Positions 1-7,411 of a stretch of 64,000 nt of DNA are shown here, piece after piece. Below the pieces are notes generated by a model. That model was not told where the DNA came from, did no database searches, and saw only the letters and a list, made by a program, of their open reading frames with translations. Every line of letters starts with the position of its first letter. Position 1 is the first letter of the stretch. The DNA comes from UBA1351 sp965140555 (GTDB lineage: Bacteria; Bacillota; Clostridia; Lachnospirales; Vallitaleaceae), in assembly GCA_965140555.1 (NCBI GenBank), contig OZ223259.1:3348001-3412000 (forward strand), given 5' to 3'. Position numbers and translations under genes: made by a program.

Positions 1-88
1 CACTCGAGCTAACGAGATTTGTAATCTTCGACGTCTTGGAATTGATGCGTTGTATTTTTTTCTTTCGAGAATATTTACCAAAATTCAT
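1..88 (-). CDS. 5' end of a leftward gene, product unidentified
   Basis: Only the first 29 codons lie in the window. On the minus strand a GGAGG at 100-96 sits 7 bases before an ATG at 88-86, and the reading frame stays open to the window edge. The N-terminus is short, very basic (MNFGKYSRKKKIQRINSK...) and probably cytoplasmic. Such a basic leader resembles the cytoplasmic tail of class A penicillin-binding proteins in clostridia, but this is only a resemblance. The gene diverges from dapF. Confidence 0.55.
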   Translation of the reverse strand, partial: MNFGKYSRKKKIQRINSKTSKITNLVSSS

Positions 89-311
89 GAAGAATCCTCC
101 TTTTTAATCTTCATCATTATACCAAACATTCCAGAAAGGGGAAAGCATTAAGTGTTCTTGTAAGAAAAAATTAATAGTTTTGTCATGGTTTCTGACGAAA
201 AAGCTTCCTATATAATGTCATATTAATTATACGGAGGACGTAAGCTGATTATTATTTGCTAATGTTCAAATACATTTTTTTTTGATATACTGTTATACAT
301 GAAAGCTTTGC

Positions 312-340
312 TTGATTTCAAGGGCGATTTTAGATATAAT
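312..340 (+). promoter_or_regulatory. Probable sigma-A promoter for dapF
   Basis: TTGATT at 312-317, a 17-base spacer, and a perfect TATAAT at 335-340 lie about 70 bases before the dapF start. The remaining upstream sequence, 101-311, is AT-rich; I see no gene in it. Confidence 0.6.
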
Positions 341-408
341 GAAATAGTGTTATTAAATAGAACTACTATTGTGAAACGTAAGAAGGTCAAAAGATGACGA
401 GGTGAATA

Positions 409-1245
409 ATGAATTTTACGAAAATGCATGGTTGTGGAAACGATTACATCTATATTAATGGTTTTTCAGAAGAAGTAACAAATCCAAGTCAAGTAGCCAT
501 AGAGATGAGCGATCGGCATTTTGGTGTCGGCGGTGATGGTATTGTATTAATTCTTCCGTCTAAGATTGCGGACTTCAAAATGCGTATGTTTAATGCAGAT
601 GGTTCCGAAGCAGAAATGTGTGGCAATGCCATTCGTTGTGTCGGTAAGTATGTTTATGATAAGCATATGACAGAAAAGACTGTCGTTACTGTTGAGACGC
701 TAGCCGGTATCAAAGTGTTACAATTGAATCTTGTGGACGATCATGTTGAATCTGTCCGAGTGGATATGGGAGAGCCTATTTTATCCCCTACATTGATTCC
801 TGTTGTTTCTGAAGAAGAACCGGTTCTTGAATTATCACTGGAGGCATTGGATAAAACATTATCTTTTACCTGTGTATCCATGGGTAATCCTCATGCGATT
901 ACATTTGTTGAAGATACGAGTAACTTTGATGTTCACAAATATGGTCCTGTACTTGAAGTAGACAAAGCTTTTCCTAAGAAAGCCAATATCGAATTTGCGC
1001 AAGTCATGAGCCAGGATCATATTAAAATGCGTGTATGGGAACGTGGAAGTGGAGAAACTTATGCTTGTGGTACAGGTGCTTGTGCAACATTGGTTGCTGC
1101 TGTGCTTCAAGGGAAAACCAATCGTAAAGCAACGTTGGAACTCTTAGGTGGTAACCTAATTATTGAATGGGATGAAGAGAGCAACCATGTGTTTATGACA
1201 GGACCCTGTGAATTAGTATTTAAAGGTGTATGGTTACGATCATAA
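409..1245 (+). CDS. dapF: Diaminopimelate epimerase
   Basis: Interconverts LL- and meso-diaminopimelate in lysine and peptidoglycan synthesis, in the cytoplasm. The 278-aa length is normal for DapF. Both catalytic cysteines are visible: Cys71 in ADGSEAEMCGNAIRC and Cys220 in ERGSGETYACGTGACA. The N-terminal MHGCGNDY and DRHFGVGGDG motifs are also typical. The start at 409 follows a GAGGTGA ribosome binding site. It is followed by dapL, which makes its LL-DAP substrate, so the two genes form a complete aminotransferase-type DAP branch. The -35/-10 pair at 312-340 is the likely promoter. Confidence 0.97.
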   Translation: MNFTKMHGCGNDYIYINGFSEEVTNPSQVAIEMSDRHFGVGGDGIVLILPSKIADFKMRMFNADGSEAEMCGNAIRCVGKYVYDKHMTEKTVVTVETLAGIKVLQLNLVDDHVESVRVDMGEPILSPTLIPVVSEEEPVLELSLEALDKTLSFTCVSMGNPHAITFVEDTSNFDVHKYGPVLEVDKAFPKKANIEFAQVMSQDHIKMRVWERGSGETYACGTGACATLVAAVLQGKTNRKATLELLGGNLIIEWDEESNHVFMTGPCELVFKGVWLRS

Positions 1246-1264
1246 TTTGGGATTCTTATATATA

Positions 1265-1310
1265 ATGATTAGAGTGTCCAAAGCATATTTGCTTTTGATG
1301 CCCTAATCAT
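1265..1310. repeat. Mini hairpin repeat (ATGATTAG...CTAATCAT)
   Basis: A 46-base inverted repeat with ATGATTAG at one end and CTAATCAT at the other, plus an inner AAAGCA/TGCTTT pair. Its ends and the inner AGCATAT...TGCTTTTG resemble the 123-bp repeats at 12088 and 23498, so it looks like an internally shortened relative. It lies between dapF and dapL. Confidence 0.6.
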
Positions 1311-1401
1311 ATAACAGTTCAGGCGAGTGGAGTTACGAGTAATGTAGTCAATCAAAAGGCAATATGTATAAGGTTATAGAACCTGTAAGAAGGAGGCAAT
1401 T

Positions 1402-2640
1402 ATGGCAGAAAATTATATTCAAAACCTCATTGCGGAACGCATTGGGGGTAACAAATTCGGAAAAGGTACCGTTATCTATAAGTTTGAGAAAATTAAACGT
1501 GCGAAGGCAGCAGCTGTTGCAGCACATCCGGATATGAGTATTATCGATATGGGTGTTGGTGAGCCGGATGCAAGAGCGGATGATGGTGTGATTGAAACAC
1601 TTACAGAGAACGCATACAAATGGGAAAATCGTGGCTATTCGGATAATGGTATTCCTGAATTTAAAGAAGCAGCAAGTCAATATCTAGAGAACGTATACGG
1701 TGTGTCAGGAATTGATCCGGTAACAGAGATTAATCATTCCATTGGATCCAAACCGGCTCTTGCTATGATGGCACAAGCATTTATTAATCCTGGCGATGTC
1801 ACATTAATGACTGTACCGGGCTACCCCGTCATGGGAACCATGACCCAATGGCTTGGTGGTGAAGTATATAACATGCCATTGCATGAAAAAAATAAATTTT
1901 TACCGGATTTGGATGCTATTCCTGAGGATGTATTGAAAAAGGCGAAATTATTATATTTGAATTATCCTAATAACCCGACAGGTGCTGTCGCAACAAAAGC
2001 TTTTTTCAAAAAAGTGGTTAAATTTGCAAAAGCTCATAATTTGATTGTTGTTCATGATGCGGCTTATGCAGCACTAACGTTTGATGATTACAAACCTTTA
2101 AGTTTTCTAACTGTACCGGGAGCAAAAAAAGTCGGTGTTGAAATTCATTCAATTTCCAAGGCCTTTAATATGACTGGGTGGAGAATGGCATTTGTTGCCG
2201 GTAATCCTAAAGTTGTTGCTGCTTTTGCTGCGGTTAAAGATAACAATGATTCCGGTCAATTTAAGGCGATTCAGCATGCATGTATTTATGCATTAAATCA
2301 CCCTGAAATCACAGAAGAAACTTCGGAAAAATACTCAAGGCGTCATAATATGTTAGTCGATACGTTGAAACGTCTTGGTTTTCAAGTGAAAAAACCAAAA
2401 GGAAGTTTCTATTTATATGTGGCTATTCCTAAAAGTGTTAAAGGTGGACCGAAATTTAAAACAGCGGAAGACTTTTCACAATATTTGATTAAAGAAAAAT
2501 TAGTGTCCACAGTACCATGGGATGATGTAGGAGCTTACGTTCGTTTCTCTGTGACATTTTTAGCAATTAATGAAGAGGAAGAACAAGCTGTCATGGATGA
2601 AATCTATAATCGATTATCGGATGTAGAATTTGTATTCTAA
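1402..2640 (+). CDS. dapL: LL-diaminopimelate aminotransferase
   Basis: PLP-dependent fold-type I aminotransferase of 412 aa that converts tetrahydrodipicolinate directly to LL-DAP using glutamate, bypassing the succinylase/acetylase steps. The pyridoxal-binding lysine is Lys253 in SISKAFNMTGWRM. Other class I/II motifs are YLNYPNNPTGA, VVHDAAYAAL, the substrate-loop region NRGYSDNGIPEFKEA near residue 75, and the N-terminal IDMGVGEPDARAD. The start at 1402 has an AGAAGGAGG site 6 bases upstream. It lies between dapF and glnA, all on the plus strand; glutamate/glutamine supply and DAP synthesis are therefore linked in position. The family assignment is strong; DapL versus another aminotransferase is supported by the dapF neighbour. 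Confidence 0.93.
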   Translation: MAENYIQNLIAERIGGNKFGKGTVIYKFEKIKRAKAAAVAAHPDMSIIDMGVGEPDARADDGVIETLTENAYKWENRGYSDNGIPEFKEAASQYLENVYGVSGIDPVTEINHSIGSKPALAMMAQAFINPGDVTLMTVPGYPVMGTMTQWLGGEVYNMPLHEKNKFLPDLDAIPEDVLKKAKLLYLNYPNNPTGAVATKAFFKKVVKFAKAHNLIVVHDAAYAALTFDDYKPLSFLTVPGAKKVGVEIHSISKAFNMTGWRMAFVAGNPKVVAAFAAVKDNNDSGQFKAIQHACIYALNHPEITEETSEKYSRRHNMLVDTLKRLGFQVKKPKGSFYLYVAIPKSVKGGPKFKTAEDFSQYLIKEKLVSTVPWDDVGAYVRFSVTFLAINEEEEQAVMDEIYNRLSDVEFVF

Positions 2641-2700
2641 TTTGTTTTTCTATTATAATTCAGAGTTTACAGAATGAGGCTATTAAAAGGAGGAATTTCT

Positions 2701-4032
2701 ATGGGTAGACAATCCATGACAAAAGAAGATATACGTCGAATTGTCTTTGATGAAGACGTTAAATTTTTACGCCTTCAGTTTGTTGATATTTTCGGCACAT
2801 TAAAAAATGTAGCCATTACGGTGGAGCAACTGGAAAAAGCACTGGCAGGAGAGATTATGTTCGATGGTTCATCCATTGAAGGTATGTATCGGGTAGAAGA
2901 ATCGGATATGTATCTTATGCCGGATTTGTCTACCTTTGAAATCTTCCCTTGGCGTCCGCACCAAGGGAAAGTGGCTCGACTGATATGTGATATTGTTAAA
3001 GCGGATGGAGAACCGTTCAAAGGAGATCCGAGACGTGTTCTCAAGGAAGCCATCGCCGATATGGAAAGTATGGGTTATCGTGCCAAGATTGCACCGGAAT
3101 TTGAGTTCTTTCTATTCCACACAGATGAGAATGGAGACCCTACGACAACAACCCATGATAAAGCCGGATATTTTGATTTAGGACCTATTGATTTAGGTGA
3201 AAATGTTCGTCGTGACATCGTATTGACGCTTCAAGAGATGGGGTATGAAATTGCAGCGTCCCATCATGAAGTGGCACCCGGACAACATGAGATTGATTTT
3301 GAGCCGGAGGACGTACTACGTACGGTGGATAATATTGTTACCTTTAAACTGGTCGTCAAAGTGATTGCTCAAAAGCATGGCTTGCATGCGACTTTTATGC
3401 CTAAACCATTGGAGAATATTCATGGTTCAGGTATGCACACACATATAACTGTTTTTGATGAGCATGGACAGAATCTGTTCTATGACAATAAAGATGCCTT
3501 TGCATTGAGTCCATTAGCTTACCAATTTATGGGAGGGCTATTAGATCATGCACCGGCCCTTACTGCAATTACGAATCCAACGGTTAACTCATATAAACGT
3601 TTAGTTCAAGGGTTTGAGGCTCCCATTCGTATAGGATGGTCCAAGTCCAATATGAGTCCTCTCATTCGAATACCGTCAGCGAGACGTGAGCAAACATATT
3701 TAGAATATCGAAGTCCGGACCCATCCTGTAATCCATATTTGGCGATTGCGGCTCTGTTGCGCTCAGGAATAGACGGAATCCGTCAAGACAGAAAGGCCGG
3801 AGAACCGATGACAGAAAATGATTTAAAGGCACATGTAGCTCCCTTTGAATTTGAGAAAATACTACCTAAGACATTAAAAGATGCATTGCTTGAGTTAGAA
3901 GAAGACGATGTTGTAAGAGGAGCATTGCAAGATGTATATGCCAACTACCGTCGCGCCAAGATTGATGAATGGACGGAATATATATCCACTGTTCATGATT
4001 GGGAAGTGCGAAAGTATATCTCTCGCTATTAG
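2701..4032 (+). CDS. glnA: Glutamine synthetase, type I (alpha)
   Basis: Makes glutamine from glutamate, ammonia and ATP. The chosen start at 2701 gives 443 aa, the usual size of short Firmicutes GSI-alpha; AAAAGGAGG lies 8 bases upstream, whereas an in-frame ATG at 2674 has no site. Motifs seen: GEIMFDGSSIEGMYRV, PEFEFFLF, the metal/substrate segment HHEVAPGQHEIDFEPEDV, the ATP segment KPLENIHGSGMHTHITVF, NSYKRLVQGFEAPI and EYRSPDPSCNPYLA. The adenylylation-loop insertion of GSI-beta is not evident, so control is probably by feedback inhibition and transcription. An ANTAR regulator gene and a second, unrelated glutamine synthetase (glnN) follow directly. Confidence 0.96.
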   Translation: MGRQSMTKEDIRRIVFDEDVKFLRLQFVDIFGTLKNVAITVEQLEKALAGEIMFDGSSIEGMYRVEESDMYLMPDLSTFEIFPWRPHQGKVARLICDIVKADGEPFKGDPRRVLKEAIADMESMGYRAKIAPEFEFFLFHTDENGDPTTTTHDKAGYFDLGPIDLGENVRRDIVLTLQEMGYEIAASHHEVAPGQHEIDFEPEDVLRTVDNIVTFKLVVKVIAQKHGLHATFMPKPLENIHGSGMHTHITVFDEHGQNLFYDNKDAFALSPLAYQFMGGLLDHAPALTAITNPTVNSYKRLVQGFEAPIRIGWSKSNMSPLIRIPSARREQTYLEYRSPDPSCNPYLAIAALLRSGIDGIRQDRKAGEPMTENDLKAHVAPFEFEKILPKTLKDALLELEEDDVVRGALQDVYANYRRAKIDEWTEYISTVHDWEVRKYISRY

Positions 4033-4044
4033 TTACTGATTAGG

Positions 4045-4069
4045 CGGTCATGCATAATCGACATGACCG
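4045..4069 (+). other. Hairpin between glnA and the ANTAR gene
   Basis: CGGTCATG (4045-4052) pairs perfectly with CATGACCG (4062-4069) around a 9-base loop. No T-run follows, so it is not a canonical terminator; it may stabilise or partly separate the glnA transcript from the regulator gene 48 bases downstream. Confidence 0.45.
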
Positions 4070-4116
4070 ACCATAATGATTGCTGACAGACGTGAAGAAC
4101 AGGTGGTAGGTGACAT

Positions 4117-4689
4117 ATGGGCATACGAGTCATGATCGGCTCAAATAATGAGAAAATTACAAAACAGCTAGCGCGATTCTTAAGTGAAAACGGGATTCTT
4201 GTCGTCGGCGAAACCGTTGATGGCTATGACTTGTTGCGTAAAGTGCATACCATGTACCCGGATCTTGTTATTGTAGATGACCGGATGAAGGGAATGAAAG
4301 GTCATGAAATATCAGAGACACTTATTGCAGAAAAAGTGTGTCCGGTAATTGCACTCATTCGTTCATCTGAGATGGGCAATTATGTCAACTTGAATCAGGA
4401 GCCGATTTTTGCACCTATTGTAAAGCCTTGCGGCAGGGATATGTTGATTAATACGATTAACCTTATCGTTAAAACATCGAAAAGTATTATTGCCTTAGAA
4501 AATGAAATGGGTAAGATTCGTAAGCAAGCAGATAGCAAGAAAACAATTGATGAAGCGAAACATCTGTTAATGGAATTTATGAATTTGACAGAAGAAGAGG
4601 CGCATAGGCGTATTCAGAAACAAAGTATGGACAAAGGACTTCCAAAAGTGAAGATAGCAGAGACCATCATAAGGATGTATCGACGATAA
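4117..4689 (+). CDS. ANTAR-domain response regulator (RNA-binding antiterminator)
   Basis: 190 aa. Residues 1-120 have a receiver-like fold: PDLVIVDDRMKG with Asp54/Asp55 at the phosphoacceptor position and a VKPCGR segment resembling the conserved lysine. The usual N-terminal acidic pair is replaced by GSNNE (residues 8-12), so normal Mg-dependent phosphorylation is doubtful. Residues about 125-188 form an ANTAR domain (IDEAKHLLMEFMNLTEEEAHRRIQ ... KVKIAETIIRMY split here by a gap), which in characterised relatives binds paired RNA hairpins and prevents termination. It lies between glnA and glnN, and the glnN leader carries a matching hairpin overlapping a terminator, so glnN is the likely target. 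The start has a weak GGTGGTAGGTGAC site. Confidence 0.88.
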   Translation: MGIRVMIGSNNEKITKQLARFLSENGILVVGETVDGYDLLRKVHTMYPDLVIVDDRMKGMKGHEISETLIAEKVCPVIALIRSSEMGNYVNLNQEPIFAPIVKPCGRDMLINTINLIVKTSKSIIALENEMGKIRKQADSKKTIDEAKHLLMEFMNLTEEEAHRRIQKQSMDKGLPKVKIAETIIRMYRR

Positions 4690-4736
4690 TCCATTGTTTC
4701 AGAAAATTCCGAATAATAATTTGCATGTATTTAATC

Positions 4737-4765
4737 TTGCATTTTGATAGTCGGTATGGTATATT
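4737..4765 (+). promoter_or_regulatory. Probable promoter of the glnN leader transcript
   Basis: TTGCAT at 4737-4742, 17 bases, then TATATT at 4760-4765 with an extended TGG just before it. Transcription would start near 4772, about 240 bases before glnN, giving a long leader. Confidence 0.5.
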
Positions 4766-4777
4766 TTATTCAATGAA

Positions 4778-4857
4778 AGGGTTATATGCCCTGCATAATG
4801 TATATTGATGTTTTGGAACAATGGCGTTCTCAAGGCTTTCTTGGGCACGTCTTTTTT
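4778..4857 (+). promoter_or_regulatory. Candidate ANTAR-controlled attenuator of glnN
   Basis: Two hairpins precede and overlap a terminator. The upstream one is AGGG (4778-4781)/CCCT (4789-4792) with a 7-base loop. The second is GGAAC (4815-4819)/GTTCT (4826-4830) with the six-base loop AATGGC, which has A at position 1 and G at position 4 as in known ANTAR targets. This second stem shares bases 4823-4830 with the 5' arm of the terminator, so the two are mutually exclusive. The first hairpin does not match the six-base-loop consensus, which is the weak point. Confidence 0.55.
4823..4857 (+). terminator. Leader terminator upstream of glnN
   Basis: GGCGTTCTCAAG (4823-4834) pairs with CTTGGGCACGTC (4840-4851) with one mismatch and two G-U pairs around a GCTTT loop, followed by six T. 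It lies 158 bases before the glnN start, with no gene end close enough to need it except the ANTAR gene 134 bases upstream. Confidence 0.7.
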
Positions 4858-5014
4858 GTTACACAAAGGTAGCGTTCCATAGCAACTTTTATATAAACGT
4901 TCAATCTTTTTATCATCCACGATAATGAAGTTTGAGTGAGGCTATAGGGAATGGATTCTTTACGGAACCGTCCTTCAATAAAGAGAAGAAAATAGGATCA
5001 TAAGGAGGAACATT

Positions 5015-7099
5015 ATGAAAGTAACGGATATTTTTGGAAGTAGCGTATTCAATGACGTTGTAATGAAAGAGCGATTACCAAAAGATACTTACAAAGCATT
5101 GAAACGGACCATTGATCTAGGTGAATCATTGAGTGAAGAAGTCGCTGATGTTGTTGCTAACGCGATGAAAGACTGGGCGATTGAAAAAGGTGCAACACAT
5201 TACACACATTGGTTCCAACCCATGACAAGTAAAACGGCTGAAAAACATGACTCTTTTATCGAACCTAAAGGTGATGGAACAGTTATTATGGAATTTTCAG
5301 GTGCACAGTTGATTCAGGGTGAACCGGATGCGTCATCCTTCCCTAATGGTGGTCTTCGTGCTACTTTTGAAGCGAGAGGTTATACGGCTTGGGATGCAAC
5401 ATCTCCTGCTTTCTTGAAGGATGATACATTATGCATACCAACAGCATTTTGCTCATATAGCGGTGAAGCTTTAGATAAAAAGACACCATTACTTCGATCG
5501 ATGGAAGCGGTTAATAAACAAGCATTGAGAATTCTTCGTTTATTCGGTGATACAGAAACAAAACGTGTCACATCAACATTAGGCCCGGAACAAGAGTATT
5601 TCTTAGTGGACAAAGAGTATTTTCAAGCACGTAAGGACTTAATCTTTACAGGACGTACGTTGTTCGGTGCTTTACCTCCAAAAGGTCAAGAACTTGATGA
5701 TCACTATTTTGGTAGCATCAAAGAACGTGTGTCAGCGTTTATGAAAGAAATTGATCAAGAACTATGGAAGCTTGGTATTACATCCAAGACAAAACATAAT
5801 GAAGTGGCACCTGGCCAACATGAAATGGCACCGGTATTTGCAACAGCGAATATTGCAACAGACCATAACCAATTGGTAATGGATACATTGGTAAAAGTAG
5901 CTCAACATCACGGATTGGCGTGTCTTCTTCATGAAAAACCATTTGCAGGTGTTAATGGCTCAGGTAAACACAATAACTGGTCTATCGGTACAGATCATGC
6001 GAACCTTCTATCACCGGGTAAAACGCCTCATGCCAATGCACAGTTTTTAACATTCCTCGTTGCTATTATTGCAGCTGTTGATGAGTATGCACCAATGCTT
6101 CGACTAGCAGCAGCCAATGCAGGTAATGATCACCGTCTTGGTGCTAACGAAGCACCTCCGGCTATTATCTCTATCTTCTTAGGTGAGCAACTCAATGATA
6201 TTATTGAGCAAATTAAAGCAGGGGCTCTTACAGGCAGTAAAGAAGCAGGAACAATGAAACTAGGTGTTACAACATTACCTGAGTTGCCAAAAGATGTTAC
6301 TGACCGTAACCGTACATCACCATTTGCATTTACCGGTAATCGTTTTGAGTTCCGTATGGTAGGGTCTTCACAATCTATCTCAGGCCCAAGCATTGTTCTT
6401 AATACAATCTTAGCAGAGCACTTGTCTCGTATTGCAGATGAACTTGAAGGTGTTGAGGATTTAGAAGGTGCCTTAAGCAAAATCTTAGAACGTTTGGTCA
6501 AAGAACATTACAATATTATCTTTAATGGTGACGGATATTCTGACGATTGGGTAGAAGAAGCTGAAAAACGTGGTCTTCCGAACATTCGAACAACAGCAGA
6601 AGCGATTCGTGTATATAGCGAAGATAAAAATATTGAATTGTTCGAAAAACACAAGGTATTCACACGTGGTGAAGTATTGGCTCGTCAAGAGATTATGTTT
6701 GAAGAGTACGCAAAGACATTGAACATAGAAGCGTTAACAACAGTTGAGATGGCTAAGAAAGAAATTTTACCTGCTGTTATGGAATACATTGGTTCATTAG
6801 CAGACAACATCAACGCTATTAAAGCAGCAGTTCCTGAGGCAGATGTTTCTGTACAAACAGAATTGGTTAAAACATTATCCGGCTTGTTAGGCGAAGCAAC
6901 AAAGAATGTTGCAGATCTATCAGCAAAAATTGATGAAGCCAATGGGATGGATGATGTGGATGAACAAGCATCACACTTCAAGTTCGTTGTTTTTGAAGCA
7001 ATGCAAGAAGTTCGTCGTCCTATCGACATGTTAGAGACATTGGTAGCAGAAGACTACTGGCCAATTCCAACATATACGGATTTATTATTCAGAGTGTAA
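5015..7099 (+). CDS. glnN: Glutamine synthetase, type III
   Basis: 694 aa, the size of GSIII enzymes of Bacteroides and clostridia, and only distantly related to the type I enzyme upstream. Characteristic stretches are the N-terminal GSIII-specific domain (ATHYTHWFQPMTSKTAEKHD, EFSGAQLIQGEPDASSFPNGG), then STLGPEQEYFLVDKEYF, KHNEVAPGQHEMAPVF, EKPFAGVNGSGKHNNWS and a C-terminal helical region ending in a predicted coiled segment. It catalyses ATP-dependent glutamine formation. GGAGG lies 7 bases before the ATG. The ~240-base leader with a terminator and an ANTAR-type hairpin implies conditional expression, probably in response to nitrogen status through the regulator encoded just upstream (inference). 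Confidence 0.97.
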   Translation: MKVTDIFGSSVFNDVVMKERLPKDTYKALKRTIDLGESLSEEVADVVANAMKDWAIEKGATHYTHWFQPMTSKTAEKHDSFIEPKGDGTVIMEFSGAQLIQGEPDASSFPNGGLRATFEARGYTAWDATSPAFLKDDTLCIPTAFCSYSGEALDKKTPLLRSMEAVNKQALRILRLFGDTETKRVTSTLGPEQEYFLVDKEYFQARKDLIFTGRTLFGALPPKGQELDDHYFGSIKERVSAFMKEIDQELWKLGITSKTKHNEVAPGQHEMAPVFATANIATDHNQLVMDTLVKVAQHHGLACLLHEKPFAGVNGSGKHNNWSIGTDHANLLSPGKTPHANAQFLTFLVAIIAAVDEYAPMLRLAAANAGNDHRLGANEAPPAIISIFLGEQLNDIIEQIKAGALTGSKEAGTMKLGVTTLPELPKDVTDRNRTSPFAFTGNRFEFRMVGSSQSISGPSIVLNTILAEHLSRIADELEGVEDLEGALSKILERLVKEHYNIIFNGDGYSDDWVEEAEKRGLPNIRTTAEAIRVYSEDKNIELFEKHKVFTRGEVLARQEIMFEEYAKTLNIEALTTVEMAKKEILPAVMEYIGSLADNINAIKAAVPEADVSVQTELVKTLSGLLGEATKNVADLSAKIDEANGMDDVDEQASHFKFVVFEAMQEVRRPIDMLETLVAEDYWPIPTYTDLLFRV

Positions 7100-7168
7100 T
7101 AAGAAAACCTGTGCAAGTGTGGATGACAGGACATTGAGTATCTCCTTATAAAAATATAGATGGAAGAA

Positions 7169-7206
7169 GATGGTACAATCCCTAGTGGAAGGTGCCATCT
7201 TTTTTT
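7169..7206 (+). terminator. Terminator after glnN
   Basis: GATGGTAC pairs with GGTGCCATC-type 3' arm (8-9 bp with one G-U), followed by seven T at 7200-7206. Confidence 0.75.
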
Positions 7207-7340
7207 GAGAAAAAGAAAAGGTTAATATTTTAACACATAATTATGGTTTTGTGTAATTTTATAGCAGATGAAGGAGGATGTCTATTGTAAGTATAGGTCA
7301 AAGTGGTATGCTTTTATTAAGACCAGAGGGTAAGGCAGAT

Positions 7341-7377
7341 GGTTCAACTATATGCTTTTGACACTCTAATCAATTAA
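7341..7377. repeat. Partial copy of the intergenic hairpin repeat
   Basis: GTTCAACTATATGCTTTTG followed by ACACTCTAATCAA matches the right half of the 123-bp repeat at 23498-23620. The left half is not recognisable in 7207-7340, which otherwise shows no gene. Confidence 0.5.
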
Positions 7378-7411
7378 TAAGAGTATGATTTGACAAAGGA
7401 GGAACTTGTGT

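Noticed and set aside
4699..4920. 73-codon minus-strand open frame across the glnN leader
   Set aside because: It is antisense to a leader with clear promoter, hairpins and terminator, has no ribosome binding site and no recognisable protein pattern.
7406..7411. TTG start for oleate hydratase
   Set aside because: It lies 2 bases after AAAGGAGGA; ATG 7412 has normal spacing and begins the conserved MYYSSGNYEAF opening.
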